The notes beneath the pieces are model-generated. The model had not been told where the DNA came from, made no database searches, and saw only the letters and a list, made by a program, of their open reading frames with translations. Shown piece after piece: positions 16,858 to 24,863 of a DNA stretch of 64,000 nucleotides. This DNA comes from VFMC01 sp040398525. GTDB lineage: Bacteria > Actinomycetota > Acidimicrobiia > Acidimicrobiales > Ilumatobacteraceae. The stretch is taken from contig JBBATY010000018.1 of assembly GCA_040398525.1 (NCBI GenBank), positions 3,359 through 67,358 of the forward strand, given 5' to 3'. The position numbers and the translations under genes are program-made. The stretch's first letter is position 1, and each line of letters starts with the position of its first letter.

Positions 16858-18294
16858 TCAGCCTTCGGCGACGAGGAACGGCTCGACCTCGGCGCGGTTG
16901 CGCCCATCGGCAGCCAGCCCGTCGACGATGTAGCGATCGATGAGGCGGTGGAACAGGCGCAGGCGGGCTTCCTGGTAGTTGCCGAACGTCACCGTCGACT
17001 TGCCGCTGCTCTTCAGGCCGGCCTGGACCTTGGGGAGGTTGGCCATGTCCTGCTCGAACACGGCGGCGAGGCCGCCCATGCCCGGCGCCTCGTGCCACGA
17101 CTGCTCGAGCGTCAGCACGGTGCACTCCGCCGGCGCCGGGCGAGGGCCCTCGTCGGGCACCGGTGCGAGACGGATGACGTCCATGAAGCAGGTGTCGGGC
17201 GTGGGGCCCGGGCGCCATCTGTAGACGAGCGGTTGGCCGACCCCGGCCCACGGGGCGAAGGCGGGGAACATGTTGTAGAGGATCGCGTCGAGGATCTCGG
17301 TGTCGGAGGCCGAGGTGAGGTCGGCCTGGTACAGCCCCGACATCCGTTGCCGGAACAGATCGGCCACCAGGGTGCGGGCCGAGCCGCCCTCGGGGATCTC
17401 CGGTGCCGTCGCCGACGCCGATCGGGCGCTGAACGCGACGTAGGCGTTGGCGATCTGCTGCTCGCTCAAGGTGTCGCTGAGGTGCGGGCTCTGCGCCCCG
17501 AAGGCATTGACGAACCGAGTGACGTGCGGTGCCTCGGGCCAGATCGAGTACTCGCTGTTGGCGTCCGCCGCGAACTCCGAGATCTGGGGGTGCGTGGCGA
17601 TGACGTGGTACGCCTCGGCGAAGGCCTCCATCACCACCTTCCAGTTGGCGGGCACTTCCTTCACGGCGTGGAAGGCCTTGTAGCGCCGACCGAAGTCGAA
17701 CTGCGGGAAGTGCTCGACCAGCACGCGTGCGTACGTCTCGAACGGTTCGGCAGCGGGATCGAGGTTCACCATCACGAACCCCTCCCACAGGGCCACCTTC
17801 GCCTCGGGGAGGTTGCGCCGGGCCGGGTCGTCGGCGATGTGCGGGAAGTCCCACTCGCAGGGCAGGTACGACAGGTTGCCGTCGATGTCCCACGTCCAGG
17901 CGTGGAACGGGCAGCGGAACGAGCCGACCCGTCCGTCCTCGGTGCGAAGCTTGGTGCCGCGGTGCAGGCAGGCGTTGTGGAAGGCGCGAATGGTGCCGTC
18001 GGACCCGCGCGTCACGATCAGCGACTCGTCGCCGACGTCGTAGACGACATGGCTGCCGGGCTTGGGGAGATCCTCTTCGCGGCATGCCATCTGCCAGGTC
18101 CGGCGCCACACATACTCGTGCTCGAGGGCTGCAAAGGCGGCCGACGTGTAGCGGCTCTTCGGCACATCGGCCGAGCCCTCGTAGCGGTACGACGTCGAGC
18201 GCAGCGCGACGGGCACGTCGCGGGTGTCGCGGGCCACCAGGTCCTGGTAGCTGGGGCCACTGCTGCGAGCATCACCTGGGTTGAGCGCGGTCAT
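16858..18294 (-). CDS. Rieske-type aromatic ring-hydroxylating dioxygenase, alpha subunit
   Basis: 478 residues. The Rieske [2Fe-2S] site is formed by Cys109-x-His111 and Cys128-x2-His131 (CLHRG and CPFHAWTWD). The mononuclear iron site shows the Glu227-x2-His230-x4-His235 pattern in EAYHVIATHP. These enzymes hydroxylate aromatic or steroid-like substrates with electrons from a reductase and ferredoxin, neither of which is encoded nearby. ATG 18294 is preferred over upstream in-frame starts because the protein body begins there and TACGTT (18307-18302) stands 7 bases upstream, the leaderless pattern. It lies next to the PhyH-type oxygenase, which has its own promoter signature. Confidence 0.9.
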   Translation of the reverse strand: MTALNPGDARSSGPSYQDLVARDTRDVPVALRSTSYRYEGSADVPKSRYTSAAFAALEHEYVWRRTWQMACREEDLPKPGSHVVYDVGDESLIVTRGSDGTIRAFHNACLHRGTKLRTEDGRVGSFRCPFHAWTWDIDGNLSYLPCEWDFPHIADDPARRNLPEAKVALWEGFVMVNLDPAAEPFETYARVLVEHFPQFDFGRRYKAFHAVKEVPANWKVVMEAFAEAYHVIATHPQISEFAADANSEYSIWPEAPHVTRFVNAFGAQSPHLSDTLSEQQIANAYVAFSARSASATAPEIPEGGSARTLVADLFRQRMSGLYQADLTSASDTEILDAILYNMFPAFAPWAGVGQPLVYRWRPGPTPDTCFMDVIRLAPVPDEGPRPAPAECTVLTLEQSWHEAPGMGGLAAVFEQDMANLPKVQAGLKSSGKSTVTFGNYQEARLRLFHRLIDRYIVDGLAADGRNRAEVEPFLVAEG

Positions 18295-18347
18295 GGTCGC
18301 GAACGTAGTGCCGCAGAATGGTGTGTGCCGACCCGGGGAGGCGACGG

Positions 18348-19163
18348 CTACGGCGCCGTCGGCAGCCCGCCGGACAGGACCTCGAACTGCCTGGCCGGGT
18401 GGTCCTGCGGGGTGAGCTGCCCGGTGTCGACATCGACCACGTGTGCTCCGCTCGGCGCGTACTGGACGATGTAGCTCTTCCGGGTCGCGTCGGTGACGTT
18501 CGGCCCTGTGCGGTGCGGAGTGAGCGACGAGAACACCACCACACTGCCGGCGCGTGCCTCGACGGGGACGGCTCCGGTGCTGTCGTGCAGGCACTGGAAG
18601 CCGACGGGGGTCGCGTCGTGGACGAGCGTGCCCTGAAGGTGCAGGCCGGGCATCACCCAGGGGCATCCGTTGTCGACCGTGGCATCGGTGAGCGGCACCC
18701 AGCAGGTGAGGTACTGCTGCGGTTCGACGAACGCGTAGCCGTTGTCCTGGTGCCAGGGGAACTCGCGATGCGGCTCGGGCTTCTTGTAGACCGCCTGGTC
18801 CCAGTACAGACGGACGTCCGGGCCGACGAGGTCGTGGCAGATGTCGACCAGCGCCGGGTGATGGGCGAACTGTCGGGCGGGCTCACAGCGGGTGACGAGG
18901 TGGACGGTGAACGTGATCTTGTCGGCCACGGCGATGAACATCGTCTGATCGGGCAGCTGGCGCAGGAAGTTCTCGGCCGCTGCCTCGTGCTCGTCGATCG
19001 CCGCACGCAGCCCGTCGACGGTCGCCTCGTCGATGACGTCTTCGACGAGCACGTAGCCGTCGCGGTGGTACTGCTCGACCTGCGCCGGGCTCAACAACCG
19101 CGGCGTCGTCGCGGCGCGTTGCCACTCGAACCCGGTCGAACGGGGATGGGGGCGGAGGTCCAC
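18348..19163 (-). CDS. Phytanoyl-CoA dioxygenase (PhyH) family oxygenase
   Basis: 271-residue Fe(II)/2-oxoglutarate-dependent oxygenase. Iron ligands: His138-x-Asp140 in FPWHQDNGY and His217 in SLTPHRTGPN; Arg228 (DATRKS) is the likely 2-oxoglutarate anchor. Family members hydroxylate alpha carbons of acyl-CoAs or natural products; the substrate here is unknown. GTG 19161-19163 is preceded by TAGTCT (19175-19170) and 6 bases. That -10 box overlaps the stop codon of the upstream polymerase-domain gene, so this gene can be transcribed on its own although only 9 bp separate the two. Confidence 0.88.
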   Translation of the reverse strand: MDLRPHPRSTGFEWQRAATTPRLLSPAQVEQYHRDGYVLVEDVIDEATVDGLRAAIDEHEAAAENFLRQLPDQTMFIAVADKITFTVHLVTRCEPARQFAHHPALVDICHDLVGPDVRLYWDQAVYKKPEPHREFPWHQDNGYAFVEPQQYLTCWVPLTDATVDNGCPWVMPGLHLQGTLVHDATPVGFQCLHDSTGAVPVEARAGSVVVFSSLTPHRTGPNVTDATRKSYIVQYAPSGAHVVDVDTGQLTPQDHPARQFEVLSGGLPTAP

Positions 19164-19172
19164 GCCGGCAGA

Positions 19173-20183
19173 CTACTCAGAAGGCCGCCGGGCCCGGCTC
19201 GGGGCGACACGTGGGGGCTCGCCCGGCATCTTCGGGTACTCGGGCGGCCACGGCGCGTCGGCGAGCCCCGCGTCCCGGTCGCGCATGGCCAGGTCGAGCA
19301 GCGGCTCGAGCGAGCAGGGGTGGTCGTCCATCGCAGCCCACGGGTCGCCGTGGGCACGCACGCGATCGGGCACACTGCGGATGGTCAACGCATCGGGGTC
19401 GACGGTTGCCAGCTCGTGCCACTCCAGTGCGCACGAGACCTGAGCGCCAGGGCGGGCCCGCACCGACCACGGGGCGAACACCGTCTTGTGGGGCGCGTTC
19501 TGGTTGTAGTCGACGAACACCCGCGCCCCGCGCTCCTCTTTCCACCACGCCGCTGTCACCAACTCTGGACGCCGGCGTTCGAGCTCGCGCGCCACGGCCA
19601 CCGCCGCTGCCCGCACCGACAGGCTCGTCCAGTGCGGTGCGAGCCGCACGTAGATGTGTAGGCCACGACCACCGCTGGTCTTCAGGTAGGGGCGCAGGCC
19701 GAGGCCCTCGAGCAGCTGCTGTGTCTCGGAGGCAGCCTCCTTCGCCATCTCCAAGGTCGTGCCTGGCCCTGGATCGAGGTCGATGCGCAGCTCGTCGCAG
19801 TGTTCGGGGTCGCTCACCCGCACCGGCCACGAGTGGAAGCCGATGCACCCGAGGTTGACCGCCCAGACGAGATGGGCGAGGTCGGCGATGACGAGCGCAT
19901 TCGAGGGCGTGCCGTTCGGAGTTCTCACCTCGGCGGTGGTGAGCCACTCCGGCGCGCCGGCGGGGATCCGCTTCTGGAAGAACGAGTTGCCCTCGACGCC
20001 GTCCGGGAATCGCTGGAGCATCACGGGTCGGTCGCGCATCACCCGCATCACCGCCTGCTCCATCGCGAGGTAGTAGGTGACGAGGTCGAGCTTGCTCGCT
20101 CCGATTGCCGGGAAGAAGACCTTGTCCGGGCTCGACACCCTCACCGACCGTCCGGCGATCTCGAGCTCGACTGCCTCGGCCAC
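19173..20183 (-). CDS. Stand-alone LigD-type polymerase domain (archaeo-eukaryotic primase fold)
   Basis: 336 residues. Matches the polymerase domain of bacterial NHEJ ligase LigD: FPAIGASKLDLVTYY, the metal-binding LRIDLDPGPGT (Asp-x-Asp) and KTSGGRGLHIYVRL, with NAPHKTVFAPWSVR near the C-terminus. PolDom enzymes fill gaps with rNTPs or dNTPs at double-strand breaks. No ligase, phosphoesterase or Ku gene is in the window, so it is the detached form known from actinobacteria. GTG 20183 is chosen over a longer frame to 20240: TACCGT (20195-20190) stands 6 bases upstream and the longer form would overlap the divergent gene. Confidence 0.88.
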   Translation of the reverse strand: MAEAVELEIAGRSVRVSSPDKVFFPAIGASKLDLVTYYLAMEQAVMRVMRDRPVMLQRFPDGVEGNSFFQKRIPAGAPEWLTTAEVRTPNGTPSNALVIADLAHLVWAVNLGCIGFHSWPVRVSDPEHCDELRIDLDPGPGTTLEMAKEAASETQQLLEGLGLRPYLKTSGGRGLHIYVRLAPHWTSLSVRAAAVAVARELERRRPELVTAAWWKEERGARVFVDYNQNAPHKTVFAPWSVRARPGAQVSCALEWHELATVDPDALTIRSVPDRVRAHGDPWAAMDDHPCSLEPLLDLAMRDRDAGLADAPWPPEYPKMPGEPPRVAPSRARRPSE

Positions 20184-20227
20184 AGCGGCACGGTACCCGA
20201 CTGGTCGGCCCACTAAGGTTCGGTGCC
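20184..20227. promoter_or_regulatory. 44-bp divergent promoter region, both genes leaderless
   Basis: Minus-strand -10 TACCGT at 20195-20190 serves the LigD-type polymerase; plus-strand -10 TAAGGT at 20214-20219 serves the carboxylase. Each gene's expected -35 region falls on the other gene's -10 box, so polymerase binding should be mutually exclusive. Confidence 0.5.
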
Positions 20228-22060
20228 ATGTCGAGCGCACATGTGGTGGCCCCGATGCAGGGAACGATCGTCACTGTCGACGTTGCCGTGGGACAGGCAG
20301 TCGTCGTCGGCCAGCAGGTGATGCTCATCGAGTCGATGAAGATGCACCATGCAATCGAGGCGGTCGACAGCGGCGTCGTCGAGGAGGTCCTGGTTGCGGT
20401 CGGGCAGACGGTCGCTCAGGGCGAGGTGGTCGTCAGGGTGCAGCCCGGTCAGGTCGACATGGTGGCTGCCGTGCAGGATTCGGTGGCCGTCGACCTCGAC
20501 CACGTCCGCGCCGACCTGGCCGAGACCTTCGAGCGGCATCGTGTCGGCACCGACGCAGCGCGACCCGACGCAGTCGCCCGGCGGCGCTCGCTCGGGCGTC
20601 GGACCGCGCGCGAGAACGTGGCCGATCTTGTCGATCCGGGCAGCTTCGTCGAGTACGGACCGGTCGTCATCGCCGCGCAGCGCCGTCGGCGGCCGGTCGC
20701 CGAGCTGATCGAGCGGACCCCGGCCGACGGGATGATCGGGGGCATCGGGACGGTGAACGCCGAGCTCCTCCCCGGGCGGGCGTCGAGCGTGGTGGCGATG
20801 TCGTACGACTACACGGTGTTGGCCGGCACCCAGGGCACACAGAACCACCGCAAGAAGGACCGACTGTTCGAGGTGGCCGAGCAGCTTCGCCTGCCGGTCG
20901 TGTTCTTCACCGAGGGCGGTGGCGGCCGGCCCGGCGACACCGACCAGTCCGGCGTCAGCGGACTCGACTGCTTGGCCTTCCTCTACTTCGCCGAGCTGAG
21001 CGGGCTCGTCCCGCTGGTGGGGGTCAACGCCGGGTACTGCTTCGCCGGCAACGCGGCGATCCTCGGATGCTGCGACGTCGTGATCGCCACGGAGGACTCG
21101 AACATCGGGATGGGCGGCCCGGCGATGATCGAAGGGGGAGGGCTCGGTGTGTTCGCGCCGACGGAGATCGGCCCGATCGAGGTGCAGCGCGCGAACGGCG
21201 TCGTCGACATCGTCGTCGCCGACGAGGCCGAGGCGGTGCGGGTCGCCAAGCAGTACCTGAGCTACTTCCAGGGCCCGATCGCCGAGTGGTCGGCGCCCGA
21301 TCAACGTCTGCTGCGCCAGGTCATCCCGGCCGATCGCAAGCGCAGCTACGACGTGCGCGAGGTGCTCGAGACGATGTTCGACACGGGCTCGGTGCTCGAG
21401 CTGCGACGCGACTTCGGGCTCGGCATGCTCACGGCGCTGGCTCGCGTCGAGGGACGTCCGGTGGGCGTGGTGGCGAACAACCCACACCATCTCGCCGGAG
21501 CGATCGACAGCGACGGCGCCGACAAAGCGGCGCGGTTCATGCAGCTGTGCGATGCGTTCGACCTGCCGATCGTCACCCTGGTCGACACCCCCGGCATGAT
21601 GGTCGGGCCGGAGGTCGAGCGCACCGCACTGGTGCGGCATTGCACCCGGCTGTTCGTGGTCGGCGCCAACGTCACCGTTCCGATGGTGAGCATCGTGCTG
21701 CGCAAGAGCTACGGCCTCGGTGCACAGGCGATGATGGGCGGCAGCACCAAGGCGCCCCTCGCCTGTGTGGCCTGGCCGACGGGCGAGTTCGGGGGGATGG
21801 GCCTGGAGGGGGCCGTGCGCCTCGGCTACCGCCACGATCTCGAGGCCATCGCCGACCCTGTCGAGCGCGAGGCCACCTTCCAGCAGATGGTCGACCGGAT
21901 GTACGAGCACGGCAAGGCCGTGAACGCGGCGTCGCACTTCGAGATCGACGACGTCATCGATCCCGTCGACAGCCGGCGATGGATCGCTACTCTGCTGGCT
22001 GCAGCGCCGCCCCCGGCGCCTCGCACCGCGAAGAAGCGGCCCAACATCGACACCTGGTGA
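20228..22060 (+). CDS. Biotinyl-carrier/carboxyltransferase fusion of an acyl-CoA carboxylase
   Basis: 610 residues. The N-terminal ~75 residues are a biotinyl domain with the modified lysine Lys38 in ESMKM (canonical EAMKM). The rest is a complete biotin-dependent carboxyltransferase: ARENVADLVDPGSFVEYG, acyl-CoA-site glycines in FFTEGGGGRPGD, then VANNPHHLAGAID, DKAARFMQLCDAFDLP and LVDTPGMMVG. It would transfer CO2 from carboxybiotin to an acyl-CoA. No biotin carboxylase domain or gene is nearby, so one must be borrowed from elsewhere in the genome. Usually the carrier is fused to the carboxylase, not to the transferase. ATG 20228 fits the leaderless TAAGGT box. Confidence 0.88.
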   Translation: MSSAHVVAPMQGTIVTVDVAVGQAVVVGQQVMLIESMKMHHAIEAVDSGVVEEVLVAVGQTVAQGEVVVRVQPGQVDMVAAVQDSVAVDLDHVRADLAETFERHRVGTDAARPDAVARRRSLGRRTARENVADLVDPGSFVEYGPVVIAAQRRRRPVAELIERTPADGMIGGIGTVNAELLPGRASSVVAMSYDYTVLAGTQGTQNHRKKDRLFEVAEQLRLPVVFFTEGGGGRPGDTDQSGVSGLDCLAFLYFAELSGLVPLVGVNAGYCFAGNAAILGCCDVVIATEDSNIGMGGPAMIEGGGLGVFAPTEIGPIEVQRANGVVDIVVADEAEAVRVAKQYLSYFQGPIAEWSAPDQRLLRQVIPADRKRSYDVREVLETMFDTGSVLELRRDFGLGMLTALARVEGRPVGVVANNPHHLAGAIDSDGADKAARFMQLCDAFDLPIVTLVDTPGMMVGPEVERTALVRHCTRLFVVGANVTVPMVSIVLRKSYGLGAQAMMGGSTKAPLACVAWPTGEFGGMGLEGAVRLGYRHDLEAIADPVEREATFQQMVDRMYEHGKAVNAASHFEIDDVIDPVDSRRWIATLLAAAPPPAPRTAKKRPNIDTW

Positions 22061-22065
22061 TCCCC

Positions 22066-23169
22066 ATGCGCATCGACGCCATCGAACTTCGAATCATCGA
22101 CCTGCCGTTCGTCTCGCCGTTCAAGACGTCGTTCGGTTCGCAGGAGACGAAGACCTCCATCATCGTCACAGTGCGCAGTGAGGGGGTGGAGGGCTACGGC
22201 GAGAGCACGATGGACCCGCTGCCGACGTACCGCGAGGAGACCATCGACGGTGCGCTCACGGTGCTGCGTGGCCGGATGGTGCCGTGGTTGCTGGCCAACG
22301 ACATCGAGCATCCGTCGGTGCTGCTCGATGCATGGGCCGACACTCGTGGCAACCCGATGGCCAAGGCGTGCATCGAGCTGGCGGTGTGGGACTGCTGGGC
22401 GCGCCAGCAGGGCCTGCCGCTGCGCGAGGTGTTGGGTGGCGATCGCACCGAGATCCCCGTTGGCGCCAGCTTGGGCATGAACAGCCTGGCCGGCACCCTC
22501 GACAGCGTGGAACGCCATGTGGCCCAGGGCTACAAGCGCATCAAGCTGAAGATCGAGCCGGGTTGGGACGTCGAGTTGCTCACCGCCGTGCGCGACCGGT
22601 TCCCCGACATCGAGCTCACCGTCGATGCCAACTCGGCCTACACGCTCGATGATGTCGACCTGCTGCGCAGCCTCGACCGGTTCGGCCTGCACTACATCGA
22701 GCAGCCGCTGAACTACGACGACCTCACCGAGCATGCTGTGCTGGCCCAGCAGATGGAGACGCGGTTGTGCCTCGACGAGTCGCTCACGTCGGTGGCCCGC
22801 ACCAAGGCTGCGCTCGACCTGGGCGCCTGCAGCGTGGTGAACGTGAAGGTCTGCCGTGTCGGCGGCCTCGAAGCGGTGCGGCGCATCCATTCGCTGTGCA
22901 CCGATCGTGGTGTGCCGATGTGGTGCGGCGGCATGCTCGAAACGGGTATCGGCCGGGCACACAACATCCATCTGGCCACGATGCCCGGCTTCGTGTACCC
23001 GGGCGACACGGCCTCGGCCAGCCGCACCTACGCCCGCGACATCGTCGAGCAGCGGCTCGAGACCACCGACGGCATCATGCCGGTGCCTGCGGGGGCAGGC
23101 ATCGGCGTCACCCTGGACCGGCCCTTCCTCGCCGAGGTCACCCTCGACGTGGAGACGCATCGGCGGTGA
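22066..23169 (+). CDS. o-Succinylbenzoate synthase/N-acylamino acid racemase-type enolase
   Basis: 367-residue enolase-superfamily enzyme of the MenC/NSAR branch. Catalytic features: Lys-x-Lys in IKLKIEPGWD, metal ligands Asp (TVDANSAYT), Glu (YIEQPL) and Asp (CLDESLTS), and the second catalytic lysine in VNVKVCRVGG. The N-terminal capping domain begins MRIDAIELRIIDLPFVSPF. Members either dehydrate SHCHC to o-succinylbenzoate in menaquinone synthesis or racemise N-acylamino acids. The following GNAT gene of COG3375 type is a known companion of the racemase branch, and no other men gene is present, so the racemase role is favoured. It begins 5 bp after the carboxylase and overlaps the GNAT gene as GTGA. 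Confidence 0.87.
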   Translation: MRIDAIELRIIDLPFVSPFKTSFGSQETKTSIIVTVRSEGVEGYGESTMDPLPTYREETIDGALTVLRGRMVPWLLANDIEHPSVLLDAWADTRGNPMAKACIELAVWDCWARQQGLPLREVLGGDRTEIPVGASLGMNSLAGTLDSVERHVAQGYKRIKLKIEPGWDVELLTAVRDRFPDIELTVDANSAYTLDDVDLLRSLDRFGLHYIEQPLNYDDLTEHAVLAQQMETRLCLDESLTSVARTKAALDLGACSVVNVKVCRVGGLEAVRRIHSLCTDRGVPMWCGGMLETGIGRAHNIHLATMPGFVYPGDTASASRTYARDIVEQRLETTDGIMPVPAGAGIGVTLDRPFLAEVTLDVETHRR

Positions 23170-23864
23170 GCGAGCCACTCGACGAGATCGAGTTCCGCGA
23201 CCTGCGGACGCCCGACGACCTGGCGGTGCTGCCTCCGTTCGAGCGGCGCATCTGGGGCTCGACGAGCGATCTGGTGTCGTTGAACATGCTTGTCGCCCTC
23301 GTCAGCGAGGGCGGGATGGCGATCGGTGCGTTCGAGCGTGATGCCATCGTCGGCGCGGTGTTCGGCTTCCCGACGCGTGATCCCGAGGTGCTGCACTCGC
23401 ACTACATGGCGGTCGACACGGCGTGGCGCCGACAGGGCCTCGGTGTGGCGTTGAAGCAGCGTCAGCGCTCCTGGTGCCTCGAGCATGGGATCACGGCGAT
23501 GCGCTGGACCTACGACCCGCTGCAGTTGGCCAATGCCCACCTCAACCTCGTCGCGCTCGGTGCTGCCGGGATCAGCTACCACGAGAACCACTACGGCACC
23601 CTCGGTGGCATCAACGGCGACCTGCCGAGTGATCGGGTGACGGTGCAGTGGGACCTGCTCACCCTCGGCGTCGACCGACCTGCACCGACGCTGTCGATCG
23701 AGGTGCCACCGGTGAGCGCCGACGACATCGCGTCCTCGAACGACGTGGCGACGCGCGCCCGCCTCGCCGTGCGTGCCGAGCTGACGGGCCGGCTCGGCCA
23801 CGGCTGGTTGCTGGTCGGTGTCGACCGCGACGCCCGTCGATACGACCTCGCGCTCGGGGGCTGA
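23166..23864 (+). CDS. GNAT-fold acyltransferase, COG3375-like
   Basis: 232 residues. The acetyl-CoA pyrophosphate loop is in RRQGLGVALKQRQRSW, and HSHYMAVDTAWR is the preceding beta-4 strand. MRWTYDPLQLANAHLNL and the GTLGGINGDLPSDR loop are characteristic, from memory, of COG3375 proteins linked to N-acylamino acid racemases. A role in N-acylation or transfer involving amino acids is likely. GTG 23166 overlaps the stop of the enolase gene, giving coupled expression. The stop at 23862-23864 abuts the convergent oxygenase stop. Confidence 0.82.
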   Translation: MSEPLDEIEFRDLRTPDDLAVLPPFERRIWGSTSDLVSLNMLVALVSEGGMAIGAFERDAIVGAVFGFPTRDPEVLHSHYMAVDTAWRRQGLGVALKQRQRSWCLEHGITAMRWTYDPLQLANAHLNLVALGAAGISYHENHYGTLGGINGDLPSDRVTVQWDLLTLGVDRPAPTLSIEVPPVSADDIASSNDVATRARLAVRAELTGRLGHGWLLVGVDRDARRYDLALGG

Positions 23865-24839
23865 TCAGTCGAGCACGGCGTCGGCGAGCTGAGGGAACAC
23901 CCGGCGCACCTTGGCGAGCAGCCAGTCGCCGTACACACCGTGGAACTCGGTGAGGTCGGCCTGGTCCCAGCGGGCGACCCGTTCGGCGGGTGGCACCCAG
24001 CCGTCGTCGAGTGGCAGGGGCTCGATCACCGAGTTCCAGGACGGGTCGAGGAAGAACGGCAGCGAGATCCGGTCGTGGCCGGCGTGGTTGCGCACTCGGT
24101 GGGGTGTGCTGCGGTAACGCCCGCCCGTGAGCCGGTCGAGCATGTCGCCGAGGTTGCAGATGATCAGCTCGGGGTCGGGGTCGACCGCCTGCCAGCCGTC
24201 GGGGCCACGGACCTCGAGACCGGGTGTGCCGTCGTGGGCGAGCAGGGTGACCAACCCGTAGTCGGTGTGCTCGCCGACCCCCCAGTGCTCACCGTCACCT
24301 TCGGGATGCGGCGGGTACCGGAAGATCCGGAACAGCACCGTCGGATCGGCCGTGAGCTCACGAGCGAACCAGTCCGCGGGCAGGCCGAGGCCGTCGGCCA
24401 TTGCGGCGAGCACCCGTTGACCGAGAGCCTCCATCGCGTCCATCCACGCCGTGACCGCTGGGGCCAGATCGGGCACGTGCTCGGTGGGCCATAGGTTCGG
24501 GCCGTGGAGCGGCAGGGGGCTCGGCGGCAGTTCGCGTCCGACGTAGAAGCCTTCCTTCAGGTCGGGCACACCCGACGTGAGCTCGTCGCCGAGGGGGAAC
24601 CATCCGCGCCACGCCGTCCCGCCGAGCGCGAGGGCGATCTGCCGCTTGGCCTCGACGGGGAGCGCGAACAGCTCGCGTGCAGCCTCGAGGACACGCTCGC
24701 GCAGTTCGCTCGGCACCCCGTGGTTGCCGAGGGCGGCGAAGCCGGTGCGCCGACATGCGGCGTCGATCCGGGCCGCCGCGTCGGCCGCTCCGAGGTCGAC
24801 GATCGGCACGCTCGTCTGGCTCGCGCTGAGGTGCTGCAC
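23865..24839 (-). CDS. Isopenicillin N synthase-like 2-oxoglutarate/Fe(II) dioxygenase
   Basis: 324 residues. N-terminal DIOX_N-like segment (VPIVDLGAADAAARIDAACR, GFAALGNHGVP) and C-terminal 2OG-FeII_Oxy domain with His191-x-Asp193 in EHTDYGLVTLL, His247 in STPHRVRN and Arg257-x-Ser259 in RISLPFF. Related bacterial proteins oxidise small amines, amino acids or ethylene precursors; the substrate is unknown. I choose GTG 24839 because TACGAT (24852-24847) lies 7 bases upstream, the local leaderless pattern. An ATG three codons earlier (24848) is the alternative and has no -10 or ribosome site at proper distance. Confidence 0.87.
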   Translation of the reverse strand: MQHLSASQTSVPIVDLGAADAAARIDAACRRTGFAALGNHGVPSELRERVLEAARELFALPVEAKRQIALALGGTAWRGWFPLGDELTSGVPDLKEGFYVGRELPPSPLPLHGPNLWPTEHVPDLAPAVTAWMDAMEALGQRVLAAMADGLGLPADWFARELTADPTVLFRIFRYPPHPEGDGEHWGVGEHTDYGLVTLLAHDGTPGLEVRGPDGWQAVDPDPELIICNLGDMLDRLTGGRYRSTPHRVRNHAGHDRISLPFFLDPSWNSVIEPLPLDDGWVPPAERVARWDQADLTEFHGVYGDWLLAKVRRVFPQLADAVLD

Positions 24840-24863
24840 GGGCGGCATCGTACCCTGGGGGCC
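24840..24863. promoter_or_regulatory. Overlapping bidirectional promoter sharing -10 bases
   Basis: Minus-strand TACGAT (24852-24847) and plus-strand TACCCT (24851-24856) overlap on the two bases T24851 and A24852. Each is followed by 7 bases and a start codon (GTG 24839 leftward, ATG 24864 rightward). The two -35 regions must lie inside the opposite coding sequences. Confidence 0.5.

Noticed and set aside
20213..21937. 574-residue minus-strand frame opposite the carboxylase
   Set aside because: His/Asp/Arg-rich shadow with no motif; the plus strand encodes a clear carboxyltransferase.
22066..23169. Calling the enolase a genuine menaquinone-pathway menC
   Set aside because: No other men gene is nearby and the coupled COG3375-like GNAT gene points to N-acylamino acid racemase. 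Left as family-level call.
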